A stretch of DNA of 7,511 nucleotides from Hyphomicrobiales bacterium (GCA_027082895.1 JALWTJ010000142.1:1-7511), one strand, 5' to 3'; shown: positions 1 to 5,880, numbered from the stretch's first letter. Translations and numbers: made by a program. Notes: generated from the sequence alone by a model not told the origin.

Positions 1-42
1 GTCGGCGCGCATCCATGAACTTACATGTGGACCTTCATATGA

Positions 43-65
43 ACCCTCGGGTCACGCCCGAGGGT
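43..65. other. 9-bp stem-loop
   Basis: The arms ACCCTCGGG (43-51) and CCCGAGGGT (57-65) are perfectly complementary around a 5-base loop, TCACG. No run of T follows on either strand, so it is not a textbook intrinsic terminator, although it could still end a gene lying to the left of the window. Its right arm overlaps the first unit of the 17-bp tandem array. A 10-bp palindrome, TTCATATGAA (34-43), abuts its left side. The fold is seen directly in the sequence; its role is unknown. Confidence 0.5.
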
Positions 66-263
66 GACGAGGGGGGCGGGTCGGCGAAGGGAGCGGGTCA
101 GCGAAGCCAGCTGGCTGGGCAAGGTTGCCGGTTGAACCAGGTAGCTGGGTGGCAGAGGCGGCCGGCTGGGCAAGGTGGCTGGATGAGGGAAGTAACCGGG
201 TGATGGAAGTGGCTAGTCAGCGAAGCTAGCTAGTCGGCGAAGGTGACTGACAAGGAAGGCAGC
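61..263. repeat. Degenerate tandem array, twelve 17-bp units
   Basis: Twelve consecutive units can be laid end to end, starting at 61, 78, 95, 112, 129, 146, 163, 180, 197, 214, 231 and 248. All are 17 bp except the last, which is 16 bp. The rough consensus is YGGNTGGCGAAGGTGGC. By hand count the final C is present in 12 of 12 units, G at column 3 and A at column 11 in 11 of 12, and G at columns 12, 13 and 16 in 10 of 12. Units 4 and 7 (112 and 163) differ at 2 positions, and units 3 and 10 (95 and 214) at 3. The period is not a multiple of three and no convincing protein crosses it, so this is a non-coding minisatellite-like array in the gap after the LysE-type gene. The function is unknown. 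Confidence 0.8.
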
Positions 264-344
264 TGGTCCTTGCATGTCAGGGACTGTTGGTCGGGCACCA
301 TTTCGGAACTGGCGGTAGTTGTGCGGCTCCGGTCATTCCGCGAA

Positions 345-363
345 GAAAAATTGACTACGGTCA
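345..363 (-). terminator. Weak candidate terminator of the LysE-type gene
   Basis: Read on the minus strand, TGAC-CGTA-GTCA (363-352) forms a 4-bp hairpin, followed by A and a run of five T (350-346), about 24 bases after the stop codon of the exporter gene. The position and T-run suit an intrinsic terminator, but the stem is short, so the call is weak. Confidence 0.3.
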
Positions 364-386
364 GAAAAAGGGAAGTGCCGGAGACC

Positions 387-1016
387 TCACCCCTCACCTG
401 CCGTTACGCCGGCCATTTTCACCCCGGCAAAAATCAGTGCGCCCCCGGCCAGCCTGTTGATCAGACGGACCACCCAATCCCTTATTCTGCCGCTGGTCAA
501 CCGTTCCCCCAGATAGGCATAGCACCCGTAGGACACCATATCCATGGCCAGGGTGGTCATGCCCATCAACAGGATCTGGGGCAGGATCGGGGCTGTCGGA
601 ACCAGAAACTGCGGCACGATCGCGGTGAAATAAAGCAAGGCTTTCGGGTTTGAAATCTCGACCACAAAACCGCGGCGAAACAGCCCGGACAGTTTTGCCT
701 GCCGAGCACCTCTTCCGACCCTTATTCCGCCGGATACGGAAAAGATGGCCCCAAGCCCGAGATAGATCAGATAGGCCACGCCGACCCATTTGATGATGGA
801 GAACAGGAAATTCGACGTCACGATGAGCGATGCAACCCCGGTGGCGGACAGTGCGAAATAGAGAGCATTGGCGCACGCAACCCCAAGGGCACAGAACAGG
901 GCACGCCGGAACCCGTTGGCAGCCCCCTGCGCGGCAACGGCAATTGCCGCCGCCCCCGGTGAAAACACCACAACCGCCGTCGTGAGAAGAAAGATCAGAT
1001 AGGTATCCGTTTGCAT
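387..1016 (-). CDS. LysE/RhtB family amino-acid exporter
   Basis: A 209-residue inner-membrane protein of the LysE/RhtB superfamily. Members export amino acids or related small metabolites by proton exchange, and the substrate cannot be read from sequence. The length is normal for the family. Hydrophobic segments fall at about residues 5-27, 38-60, 66-90, 112-135, 140-165 and 180-202, giving the usual six-helix pattern. The family's early Pro-Gly signature is present as FSPGAAAI near residue 18, with Ala replacing the usual second Pro, followed by a Gly/Ala-rich stretch. The ATG at 1016 is preferred because GAAGGGG lies about 7 bases upstream and translation then begins directly with helix 1. 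The frame stays open upstream, but that extension runs antisense to a permease remnant and contains no helix expected of this family. It stands alone, divergent from that remnant, with a promoter of its own. Confidence 0.9.
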   Translation of the reverse strand: MQTDTYLIFLLTTAVVVFSPGAAAIAVAAQGAANGFRRALFCALGVACANALYFALSATGVASLIVTSNFLFSIIKWVGVAYLIYLGLGAIFSVSGGIRVGRGARQAKLSGLFRRGFVVEISNPKALLYFTAIVPQFLVPTAPILPQILLMGMTTLAMDMVSYGCYAYLGERLTSGRIRDWVVRLINRLAGGALIFAGVKMAGVTAGEG

Positions 1017-1037
1017 GGCGCGCCCCTTCAGGTACAA

Positions 1038-1066
1038 ATCATGAACAAATGGAACCGGTCTGTCAA
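1038..1066 (-). promoter_or_regulatory. Sigma70-type promoter of the LysE-type gene
   Basis: On the minus strand a perfect -35 TTGACA (1066-1061) is followed by a 17-bp spacer and CATGAT (1043-1038), which matches 4 of 6 bases of the -10 consensus. Transcription would start near 1031, giving a leader of about 15 bases that includes the GAAGGGG ribosome site. Hexamers, spacing and distance all fit. The promoter overlaps the only upstream ATG available to the degenerate plus-strand reading frame, which supports that frame being non-functional. Confidence 0.6.
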
Positions 1067-1100
1067 TGGCATGGGGCCGTTGATTGTGGGCAGCGCCTGA

Positions 1101-1337
1101 CCACATGGGCCCCTGTCGGATCCCCTGTTCGCGGTGCTGCCACTTCTGGCGGCCATCCCCTCGCCCTTCAGATTCGTGTTCGGCTTTCTGCCCCCCTTCT
1201 GGGTCGGTGAAATTGCCGGACTTTCGGACGGTGCCGTGCTTACGGCCGGTGTGAGCCTGTTTCTCGCCCTGGCCTGCCATGGGCTTTACGTCATTTATTT
1301 CTTTGCCCTTCTGGGCAAACACGGTTGGCAGAACTGA
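1101..1337 (+). pseudogene. C-terminal remnant of an ABC-2 type permease (probable)
   Basis: About 78 sense codons are open after an in-frame TGA (1098-1100) and end at TGA 1335-1337. The translation is strongly hydrophobic. A first helix near 1125-1165 leads to Pro-rich FVFGFLPPFW, then a polar turn, then a second helix ending in YVIYFFALL and a short basic tail. This is the layout of the last two helices of ABC-2 type permeases such as the fluoroquinolone/multidrug exporter permeases; the match is from memory. A full permease would need some 150 or more further residues and a partner ATPase, and neither is present. The frame continues upstream of the TGA to an ATG at 1041, but that ATG lies in the promoter of the divergent gene and lacks a ribosome site. 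I read it as a decayed gene. It could instead be a short two-helix membrane protein starting at GTG 1134. Confidence 0.4.
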
Positions 1338-1355
1338 CATGTTTCCGGTTACTAT
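1325..1355 (+). promoter_or_regulatory. Possible promoter of the LprI-like gene
   Basis: TTGGCA (1325-1330) and TACTAT (1350-1355) resemble -35 and -10 boxes, 45 bases ahead of the start codon. The 19-bp spacing is longer than optimal, so this is only a candidate. It overlaps the end of the permease remnant. Confidence 0.25.
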
Positions 1356-1400
1356 CGGGACAGGACTGTCTGCAACCCGATCTGAAACAGGAAAACTTCC

Positions 1401-1895
1401 ATGCCAAAACTGCTCCGCCTTGTTTTTTCTTTTGTTCTGCTTGTCGTTCCGCTCCATGGAGCAAACGCGCAGAATATTGCCTTCACACCTGCCGACGCGG
1501 CCCTTCTGGAGGCGTGCATGGTCAATGCCAATGCCAACGCCATTCATGCGCGACGCGGCTGTATCGGTGCGGCCCGCAACGTGTGCATTACCGAGCCGGA
1601 CGGCACCACAACCCTGGGCACCACCAGTTGCAACCAGCGCGAGGCTGCCTGGTGGGACAAGCTACTGAACGACAATTATTCCCGGTTGCGCTCCGGCCTG
1701 TCTCCGGAACTGTTTTCGGCCCTCAGGGAAGCCCAGCGCGCCTGGATCACCTACCGGGATGCCAAGTGCGCCTTCAGCTACAAGATGTTTGAAGGGGGCA
1801 GCATACGTCATGTCCTGTTTTCGGACTGCATGCTGCAGACAACGGCTGCCCGTGCCATTGACCTGACAACCATCCTGCTAGACTGGATGGGCTGA
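1401..1895 (+). CDS. Secreted LprI/DUF1311 family protein
   Basis: A 164-residue exported protein. Residues 1-23 form a Sec signal peptide: a short basic start (MPKLLR), a hydrophobic core and an ANA cleavage site before Gln24. The C-terminal half carries the DUF1311/LprI signature: Tyr93 and Leu96, a leucine-proline turn near 100-102, then AQRAWITYRDAKC (111-123) and a Gly-Gly pair (132-133). Six cysteines (39, 54, 62, 77, 123, 143) in the mature part suggest disulfides, so it should act in the periplasm. The family is named after the mycobacterial lysozyme inhibitor LprI. Most proteobacterial members have no proven role, so inhibition of lysozyme is only a possibility. The start is supported by AGGAAAA about 7 bases upstream and by the signal peptide. 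There is no lipobox. It stands alone and converges on the Sel1-repeat gene, with 115 bp between their stops. Confidence 0.85.
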   Translation: MPKLLRLVFSFVLLVVPLHGANAQNIAFTPADAALLEACMVNANANAIHARRGCIGAARNVCITEPDGTTTLGTTSCNQREAAWWDKLLNDNYSRLRSGLSPELFSALREAQRAWITYRDAKCAFSYKMFEGGSIRHVLFSDCMLQTTAARAIDLTTILLDWMG

Positions 1896-1908
1896 CACCG
1901 GCATCCGT

Positions 1909-1958
1909 TGGCGCCTTGCATGGGCGCCATGACGGGAAGCGGCCCTTTCAAGGGTCGC
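1909..1958. terminator. Two stem-loops between convergent genes
   Basis: Two hairpins sit in the 115-bp gap between the converging LprI-like and Sel1-repeat genes. The first has 7-bp arms TGGCGCC (1909-1915) and GGCGCCA (1923-1929). The second has 8-bp arms GCGGCCCT (1939-1946) and AGGGTCGC (1951-1958), one G-T pair and a TTCA loop. Neither is followed by a T-run on either strand. They may serve as bidirectional, possibly factor-dependent, termination or RNA-stabilising structures. The folds are seen; the role is inferred from position. Confidence 0.4.
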
Positions 1959-2010
1959 ACTCCCGCAAGTTTCACCGGCCCGCCGGACACCCGCATGTGG
2001 CAGGTCCCGC

Positions 2011-3315
2011 CTACTTCACCTTGATCTTGGGGCCGGTATTTCCGCTGGCCGGCGCGTTGTCCAGCCGCCGCAGGGAATCAATGGCCAGTTCATTACCCTG
2101 GGCGGCGGCCAGTTCATACCAATGCCGCGCCGTGGTCAGATCGGCGGTCACGCCAAAACCGTTTTCATAGAGATAGCCGAGATTGTTCTGGGCCATGGGA
2201 TGCCCGGCTTCGGCGGCCATGCGGGTCCAGCGCAGCCCCTGGGCGTAATCCTTGGGAATCTTCGTTCCCTCGATATAAAGCAATCCCAGGTTGATCTGGG
2301 CCCGAACCTCTCCGCCCTCTGCGGCCCTGGTGTACAGTTCGACGGCCTTGTCGATATCGGGGGCCACGCCGACGCCATCCTCATAGAGGATGGCCAGATT
2401 GTGCTGGGCCAGGGCCAGCCCCTTGTCGGCAGCCTCGGTATAGAGCGCAATGGCCTTGTCCATGTTCTGCTCGACCCCGATGCCCTTTTCATAGAAATAG
2501 CCCAGATTGTTCATGCCATAAAGGTTTCCCTGCTCCGCGGCCTGCTTGTAGAGCTGGGCTGCCCGGTCCACGTTGACCGGTATGCCATTGCCGTCCTGAT
2601 ACATCTTGCCCAGATTGACCTGGCCGGAGGCATCACCGATCTCGGCGGCGCGGGTAAACCAGCCATAAGCCGCGATGGGATCCTGATCCACTCCCAGCCC
2701 GTCCTGATACATCAGACCGATATTGGACATGGCCCGGGGAACCCCCTGCAGGGCAGCGCGCCGGTACCAGCGCGCCGCTTCCACATAGTCCTGGGCAACG
2801 CCCTGTCCGAAATCGAGCGCCAGTCCGTAACTGTTCTGGGCGGGTGCATAACCGCGTTCGGCGGCCCGCCGGTAATAATCGGCGCCCAGTTCCAGATCCT
2901 TGGGCACACCATCGCCATCGGTATACATGTTGCCCAACAGGTCCATGGCCAGCACATTGCCTCCCTTGGCCGCATCATCGAGCAAGGGAAACGCCCGCCG
3001 GGTCTGCAGATCGTTCCACAGGGCCCGGCCCAGCCAGGCCTTGGCCTGCAGGGATTGGGGCTCCTGCCGGACAGCCAGCCGGCACAGGCGAATGACCTTT
3101 TCGATGTCCATGTCCACGATGGAAACGCCACTATCTTCATACCCCTCCTCGAAGGGGCTGGCGGCAACCGCCGCGCAGGCATCCACTGCAGCGCCGGCAA
3201 GGGCGCTGGTTGCAGCCCCAGCCAGCATCATGGCCGAAAGGCCAAGGGTGGCCCAAAACCCGCCCAATACCCGGTGCGCCCCCGGAGCCTCTACCCGTCG
3301 TAATTTCCGTGTCAT
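2011..3315 (-). CDS. Exported Sel1-like repeat (TPR) protein
   Basis: A 434-residue protein made almost entirely of Sel1-like repeats, helical pairs that act as protein-protein scaffolds. Residues 1-40 look like a Sec signal peptide: basic start, hydrophobic core 17-36, and Ala-Leu-Ala before Gly41, with no lipobox. Residues 41-120 hold two cysteines (47 and 78) and a degenerate TPR-like pair ending in AAKGGN. Eight repeats of exactly 36 residues follow (121-156 through 373-408), each carrying variants of NLGxxYxxGxGV and A..WY..AA..G. A 26-residue polar, basic tail closes the protein. It probably works in the periplasm; the partner is unknown. The ATG at 3315 is chosen over the adjacent in-frame TTG at 3318 because GGGAGGG lies 6-7 bases before it. 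The gene follows the nucleotidyltransferase-like gene by 77 bp, with a weak terminator between them. A 393-codon open frame on the opposite strand is a shadow caused by the 108-bp DNA periodicity and high GC. Confidence 0.9.
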   Translation of the reverse strand: MTRKLRRVEAPGAHRVLGGFWATLGLSAMMLAGAATSALAGAAVDACAAVAASPFEEGYEDSGVSIVDMDIEKVIRLCRLAVRQEPQSLQAKAWLGRALWNDLQTRRAFPLLDDAAKGGNVLAMDLLGNMYTDGDGVPKDLELGADYYRRAAERGYAPAQNSYGLALDFGQGVAQDYVEAARWYRRAALQGVPRAMSNIGLMYQDGLGVDQDPIAAYGWFTRAAEIGDASGQVNLGKMYQDGNGIPVNVDRAAQLYKQAAEQGNLYGMNNLGYFYEKGIGVEQNMDKAIALYTEAADKGLALAQHNLAILYEDGVGVAPDIDKAVELYTRAAEGGEVRAQINLGLLYIEGTKIPKDYAQGLRWTRMAAEAGHPMAQNNLGYLYENGFGVTADLTTARHWYELAAAQGNELAIDSLRRLDNAPASGNTGPKIKVK

Positions 3316-3363
3316 CAAATCCCTCCCATCATTCCATCCTGTTCATTCAAGACTCATTCAGAG

Positions 3364-3390
3364 AAAAAAGGCAAATATCCGGCGGCGGAT
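3364..3390 (-). terminator. Weak candidate terminator of the nucleotidyltransferase-like gene
   Basis: On the minus strand ATCCG-CCGC-CGGAT (3390-3377) forms a 5-bp hairpin two bases after the stop codon. A run of six T follows at 3369-3364, with seven other bases (3376-3370) in between. The gap weakens the call. If functional, it would separate transcription of this gene from the Sel1-repeat gene downstream. Confidence 0.3.
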
Positions 3391-3392
3391 GC

Positions 3393-4055
3393 TCAGGAAC
3401 GCTTCTGCCATGGTTCAACGGTCAGTTCGGGCCATATTGCAAGGGCCCGGCGGGCCTTTCGTTCATGGGTCGCGCCATTGTTCAGGGTGTAGTTGGGCAC
3501 GAGGCGAAAGGCAAAGATCGCCTCCAGTCCGAAAGGGGCCACGATCTCCATCCGCTCATCCGCATCAAGGCGGATGCCCACCGCATGGGTGGTACAAGCG
3601 AAATTCTTCAAGGCCTCGCCGGTGCTGGCAAGGGGTGGAAAGTCAATTCCGAACTTTTTGGGCGCCCACAGGTGAACCCGGGCCTGGTTGCGCACCTCAA
3701 CGGGTGGCGTAAAGGTGCCAAGCTGCGCTTCCACCCTGCGGATCACCCGGTCTTCGGCTTCAAAGCTCAAATCGGCATCGTCAAAATAAAAGACATCACA
3801 ATCCTTGACGCCGGTCATGGAGGGGCGGCCGGTCAGATGGTTCCAGACATTGTTGTAGATGGCACCGGAAACCAGCAACCAATCGGGCAGGTCAAACTTT
3901 TTCAGGGCATGCAGCAGATCCATGATGGCCGGGTCCGCCCGCATGATCTGTTCCAGCTGCGCCCTTTGCTGCACGAAGGGAAGCCCGGCAAAACGCAGGT
4001 GATCGGGCAAGGCCGGGGACGATTGTTGCGGAGGAACGGGGCTGGCACGGGTCAT
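3393..4055 (-). CDS. DUF925 nucleotidyltransferase-like protein
   Basis: A 220-residue cytoplasmic protein of the DUF925 (PF06042) family, related in fold to nucleotidyltransferases of the polymerase-beta type. The family pattern is clear in order: LVSGAIYNNVWNHLTG (61-76, the substrate-loop equivalent), an acidic motif DCDVFYFDD (85-93) placed like the metal-binding aspartates, VEVRNQARVHLW (119-130), and APFGLEAIFAFRLVPNY near the C-terminus (173-189). The length is close to that usual for the family. No substrate is established for the family, so I assign none. The first 18 residues are Pro/Ser-rich and probably disordered. No clear ribosome site precedes the ATG at 4055. A -10-like TATCTT ends 7 bases before it on the minus strand, so the message may be leaderless, or the true start may lie further in. 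Pirin ends 105 bp upstream. Confidence 0.85.
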   Translation of the reverse strand: MTRASPVPPQQSSPALPDHLRFAGLPFVQQRAQLEQIMRADPAIMDLLHALKKFDLPDWLLVSGAIYNNVWNHLTGRPSMTGVKDCDVFYFDDADLSFEAEDRVIRRVEAQLGTFTPPVEVRNQARVHLWAPKKFGIDFPPLASTGEALKNFACTTHAVGIRLDADERMEIVAPFGLEAIFAFRLVPNYTLNNGATHERKARRALAIWPELTVEPWQKRS

Positions 4056-4096
4056 GACGGAAAAGATAGCTGATTCCGGAGAACCAACAAGTTCCA

Positions 4097-4121
4097 GGTC
4101 CCCCTTGTCCGGGTCCCCCTT
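4097..4121. repeat. Short direct repeat between pirin and the nucleotidyltransferase-like gene
   Basis: GGTCCCCCTT occurs at 4097-4106 and again at 4112-4121, a 10-bp perfect repeat with a 15-bp period, in the 105-bp gap. No T-run or strong hairpin accompanies it. It may be a small duplication or half-sites for a protein. No function can be assigned. Confidence 0.35.
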
Positions 4122-4160
4122 AAAGGAGCAACCATGGGACCGGTGCGGCTCCGTGAATGT

Positions 4161-5087
4161 TCATTCTTCCCCGTTTGCGGCGTTGTGGCGAACGAATGTT
4201 CCCTGTTCAAGATCGGCCATGGCCTGTTTCAACTGGTCACGGGTGTTCATGACAATGGGGCCATGCCAGGCAACCGGCTCCCGCAGGGGCTTGCCCGAAA
4301 TGAGGAGAAACCGCACTCCCTTTTCCCCGGCCTGCACCACAACTTCATCTCCGGTATCGAAATAGACAAGTGTCCTGTTTCCGGACATGTCCCGCACATG
4401 AACCTCCCGTCCCTCGATTTCCTTTTCCGTCAGCACGCCACGCGGAACAGAGGCATCGGCAAAGCGCCCCTCCCCCTCAAAGACATAGGCAAAGGCGTTG
4501 CGGCTGGTGTCGATGCGAAACTTCTTTCGCCGTCCCGGGGGAACGCTTATGTCCAGATATTGCGGATCGGCCGCCACCCCCTCCACGGGGCCCGTGCGGC
4601 CCCAGAAATTGCCAATGATCACCCGCACAATGGTACCATCATCATCAATGATGCAGGGAATGTCACCGGCCTGCACATCCTGATAGCGGGGGCGGGTCAT
4701 CTTGAGGGACGCGGGCAGATTGGCCCAGAGCTGAAAGCCGTGCATCTGGCCGGTTTCGTTCCCCCGCGGCATTTCCTGGTGCAGGATGCCGGAGCCGGCG
4801 GTCATCCATTGCACGTCTCCTGCCCCCAGGGTGCCCCGGTTGCCCAGACTGTCCCCATGTTCGACACTTCCCGCCAGCACATAGGTGATGGTCTCGATAC
4901 CCCGATGGGGATGCCAGGGGAAACCGGCGGCATAATGGTCCGGATCCTCGTTGCGGAAATCATCAAACAGCAGAAACGGGTCCAGCTCCCGCGGCTGGTG
5001 GAATCCGAAGGCGCGGTGCAAATGCACCCCGGCACCCTCGATGACGGGCCTGGCCTGGGTCCGGTTTCGGACAGGGCGAATGGACAT
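4161..5087 (-). CDS. Pirin family bicupin protein
   Basis: A 308-residue cytoplasmic bicupin of the pirin family (YhhW/YhaK-like). Some family members have quercetin 2,3-dioxygenase activity; others act as metal-dependent, redox-responsive regulators. The N-terminal cupin shows the complete metal set: His59 and His61 in WHPHRGIETITY, and His103 and Glu105 in SGILHQEMPRG. These correspond to the iron ligands of characterised pirins. The C-terminal cupin, from about 175 on, has the usual LDISVPPG and PVAWHGPIVMNT elements. The length is typical. The ATG at 5087 is supported by GGGAGA about 8-9 bases upstream; the frame stays open upstream but that extension has no family similarity. The natural substrate is not known from sequence. 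The gene is preceded by a 307-bp gap without an obvious promoter. An open antisense frame of 347 codons, starting at 4134 with a good-looking AAAGGAG, is most likely coincidental. Confidence 0.93.
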   Translation of the reverse strand: MSIRPVRNRTQARPVIEGAGVHLHRAFGFHQPRELDPFLLFDDFRNEDPDHYAAGFPWHPHRGIETITYVLAGSVEHGDSLGNRGTLGAGDVQWMTAGSGILHQEMPRGNETGQMHGFQLWANLPASLKMTRPRYQDVQAGDIPCIIDDDGTIVRVIIGNFWGRTGPVEGVAADPQYLDISVPPGRRKKFRIDTSRNAFAYVFEGEGRFADASVPRGVLTEKEIEGREVHVRDMSGNRTLVYFDTGDEVVVQAGEKGVRFLLISGKPLREPVAWHGPIVMNTRDQLKQAMADLEQGTFVRHNAANGEE

Positions 5088-5206
5088 GGTGCTTTCTCCC
5101 GTTGGGGCTCTCGCGCCGGCAGCCTGCAACACAGGCTCCCCATCAGGGGAACGGCATGGCCCATGCCCGCAGCATGAACCCAAAGGGCCTTTCACGGCCA
5201 GAAGCC

Positions 5207-5278
5207 TCACGGAAATGTTTTTTCACCGATGGAAAAGGCAAGGGCGGCAAAAAGAAGTGGCAGCGCACTTTCACGCAC
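5207..5278 (-). CDS. Possible small hydrophobic peptide (unproven)
   Basis: Between an upstream in-frame TAA (5308-5306) and TGA (5209-5207) on the minus strand lies a 32-codon open stretch. Its C-terminal part reads SALPLLFAALAFSIGEKT, a single hydrophobic helix with a charged end. A GTG at 5278 would give 23 residues; GAGGGC just upstream is a poor ribosome site. The composition is more protein-like than the other frames of this gap, but a segment this short can arise by chance. I do not recognise a family. Confidence 0.2.
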   Translation of the reverse strand: MRESALPLLFAALAFSIGEKTFP

Positions 5279-5338
5279 GCCCTCGCACGGGCATGGCCCG
5301 AGCGTTTACCCCACATGCCGCTTCGCCAGCGGACGCAT

Positions 5339-5364
5339 GATGGTTCACACCCGCGATGGTTCAC
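5339..5364. repeat. GATGGTTCAC direct repeat, 16-bp period
   Basis: GATGGTTCAC occurs at 5339-5348 and 5355-5364 (GTGAACCATC on the minus strand), 31 bp past the stop codon of the lipoprotein gene and about 250 bp ahead of pirin. Two identical decamers spaced about one and a half helical turns apart could be half-sites for a regulator. The role is unknown. Confidence 0.45.
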
Positions 5365-5394
5365 TCCGGTGCGCCCGCTTGTGAAAGATGTTTG

Positions 5395-5802
5395 TCAGGT
5401 GCCCGATGATGCGGCGCCATCATTTTGAGCAATGGTGTCGGAAGCGCCGTTCGCTGCCGCCGTGCGGCCATGGCACAGGCCATAGCCGAGGGCCGTTCCG
5501 ATCCCCGTTCCGGCCGCATCGGCCAGCAGATCCCCGCCGGAAAAACCGGTTCCCCCGGGCCGGGAATCATAGGCTTCCTTGGCCAGCCCGGCGCCCATGC
5601 CGGTGCCGGCACCGGCGGCAAGCGCCACGTCCTTGTCGGCCAGACAGGTGGCGACAAAGGAAATGATGCCGGTTGCGCTGACATGCATTGCCTTGTCCGA
5701 CCCCATGGTGACGCATCCGGAAACAAGGGGAAGAACCAGCAGCCCGCTCAACAGGGGTTTGATCTGTGCCCTGATAGCGTGTGGTACGCGAATATTGATC
5801 AT
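5395..5802 (-). CDS. YfiM/DUF2279-like outer-membrane lipoprotein
   Basis: A 135-residue lipoprotein. The N-terminus has basic residues, a hydrophobic core and the lipobox LVSGC with Cys30 as the lipidated residue. Val at +2 and no Asp predict sorting to the outer membrane. The mature part resembles YfiM/DUF2279 proteins: DKAMHVSATGIISF (36-49), a Gly/Ala-rich helix, KEAYDSRPGGTGFSGGDLLAD (roughly 80-100), then a second Gly-rich helix with TGIGTALGYG. These family members have no proven function. The last 20 or so residues are Ala/Ser-rich and likely disordered. The ATG at 5802 is preferred over an in-frame TTG at 5817 because GAAGGGGG lies about 6 bases before it and would fall within the coding region of the longer form. 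It sits 78 bp after the AhpD-like gene with a plausible promoter of its own. Confidence 0.8.
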   Translation of the reverse strand: MINIRVPHAIRAQIKPLLSGLLVLPLVSGCVTMGSDKAMHVSATGIISFVATCLADKDVALAAGAGTGMGAGLAKEAYDSRPGGTGFSGGDLLADAAGTGIGTALGYGLCHGRTAAANGASDTIAQNDGAASSGT

Positions 5803-5837
5803 GATTGCCCCCTTCAAAACGAATCAAACATGGTCAC

Positions 5838-5866
5838 ATTGTTCACCTTTCGGGGAACGGATTCAA
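5838..5866 (-). promoter_or_regulatory. Candidate promoter of the YfiM-like lipoprotein gene
   Basis: On the minus strand TTGAAT (5866-5861), a 17-bp spacer and AACAAT (5843-5838) each match 4 of 6 consensus bases. Transcription would begin near 5831, about 29 bases before the start codon. The -35 box coincides with the loop of a hairpin (5855-5872), so read-through from the gene upstream and initiation here could interfere with each other. Confidence 0.35.
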
Positions 5867-5872
5867 CCGTTC
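5855..5872 (-). terminator. Hairpin after the AhpD-like gene
   Basis: GAACGG (5855-5860) and CCGTTC (5867-5872) form a perfect 6-bp stem with a 6-base loop, 8 bases beyond the stop codon of the AhpD-like gene. No T-run follows on the minus strand, so it is at best a weak or factor-assisted terminator. Confidence 0.3.
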
Positions 5873-5880
5873 AATACCGC

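Larger units (their letters stand above)
5088..5394. other. 307-bp intergenic region between lipoprotein and pirin genes
   Basis: No confident gene. It contains three small hairpins: AGCCTG/CAGGCT at 5121-5137, GGCATG/CATGCC at 5153-5167, and CCGCT/AGCGG at 5318-5332. It also holds a 10-bp direct repeat (5339-5364) and a short hydrophobic coding-like stretch on the minus strand (5207-5305). The open frames of about 70-130 codons that cross it on either strand run on from neighbouring shadow frames or lack ribosome sites. The pirin promoter should be here, but I find no convincing -35/-10 pair on the minus strand. It could also hide a small RNA. Confidence 0.4.

Noticed and set aside
15..203. 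62-codon plus-strand frame over the 17-bp array
   Set aside because: A 17-bp period shifts frame each unit, the translation is Gly/Gln/Arg-rich without a pattern, and no ribosome site is present.
61..263. CRISPR array
   Set aside because: The units are contiguous, 17 bp and diverged, with no spacers of constant length between identical repeats, and there are no cas genes.
387..1547. Extended 386-residue version of the LysE-type protein
   Set aside because: The extra N-terminal part is polar, has no membrane helix or family similarity, and overlaps the LprI-like gene on the other strand. The start at 1016 has its own ribosome site and promoter.
2122..3303. 393-codon plus-strand open frame antisense to the Sel1-repeat gene
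   Set aside because: The open frame follows from the 108-bp repeat period and the codon bias of the Sel1 gene. Its repeated GHxxAIxIxIAQI pattern is the mirror of the Sel1 repeats, not an independent family.
4134..5177. 347-codon plus-strand open frame antisense to pirin, with AAAGGAG 6 bases before its ATG
   Set aside because: It mirrors the pirin gene in a GC-rich background, its translation has no domain or helix pattern, and pirin itself is unambiguous with all metal ligands. The good ribosome-like site is probably chance.
5318..5334. Isolated stretch (minus strand) resembling the 17-bp array consensus, around GCTGGCGAAGCGG
   Set aside because: It is a single copy, also explained by a small hairpin, and short enough to occur by chance in GC-rich DNA.
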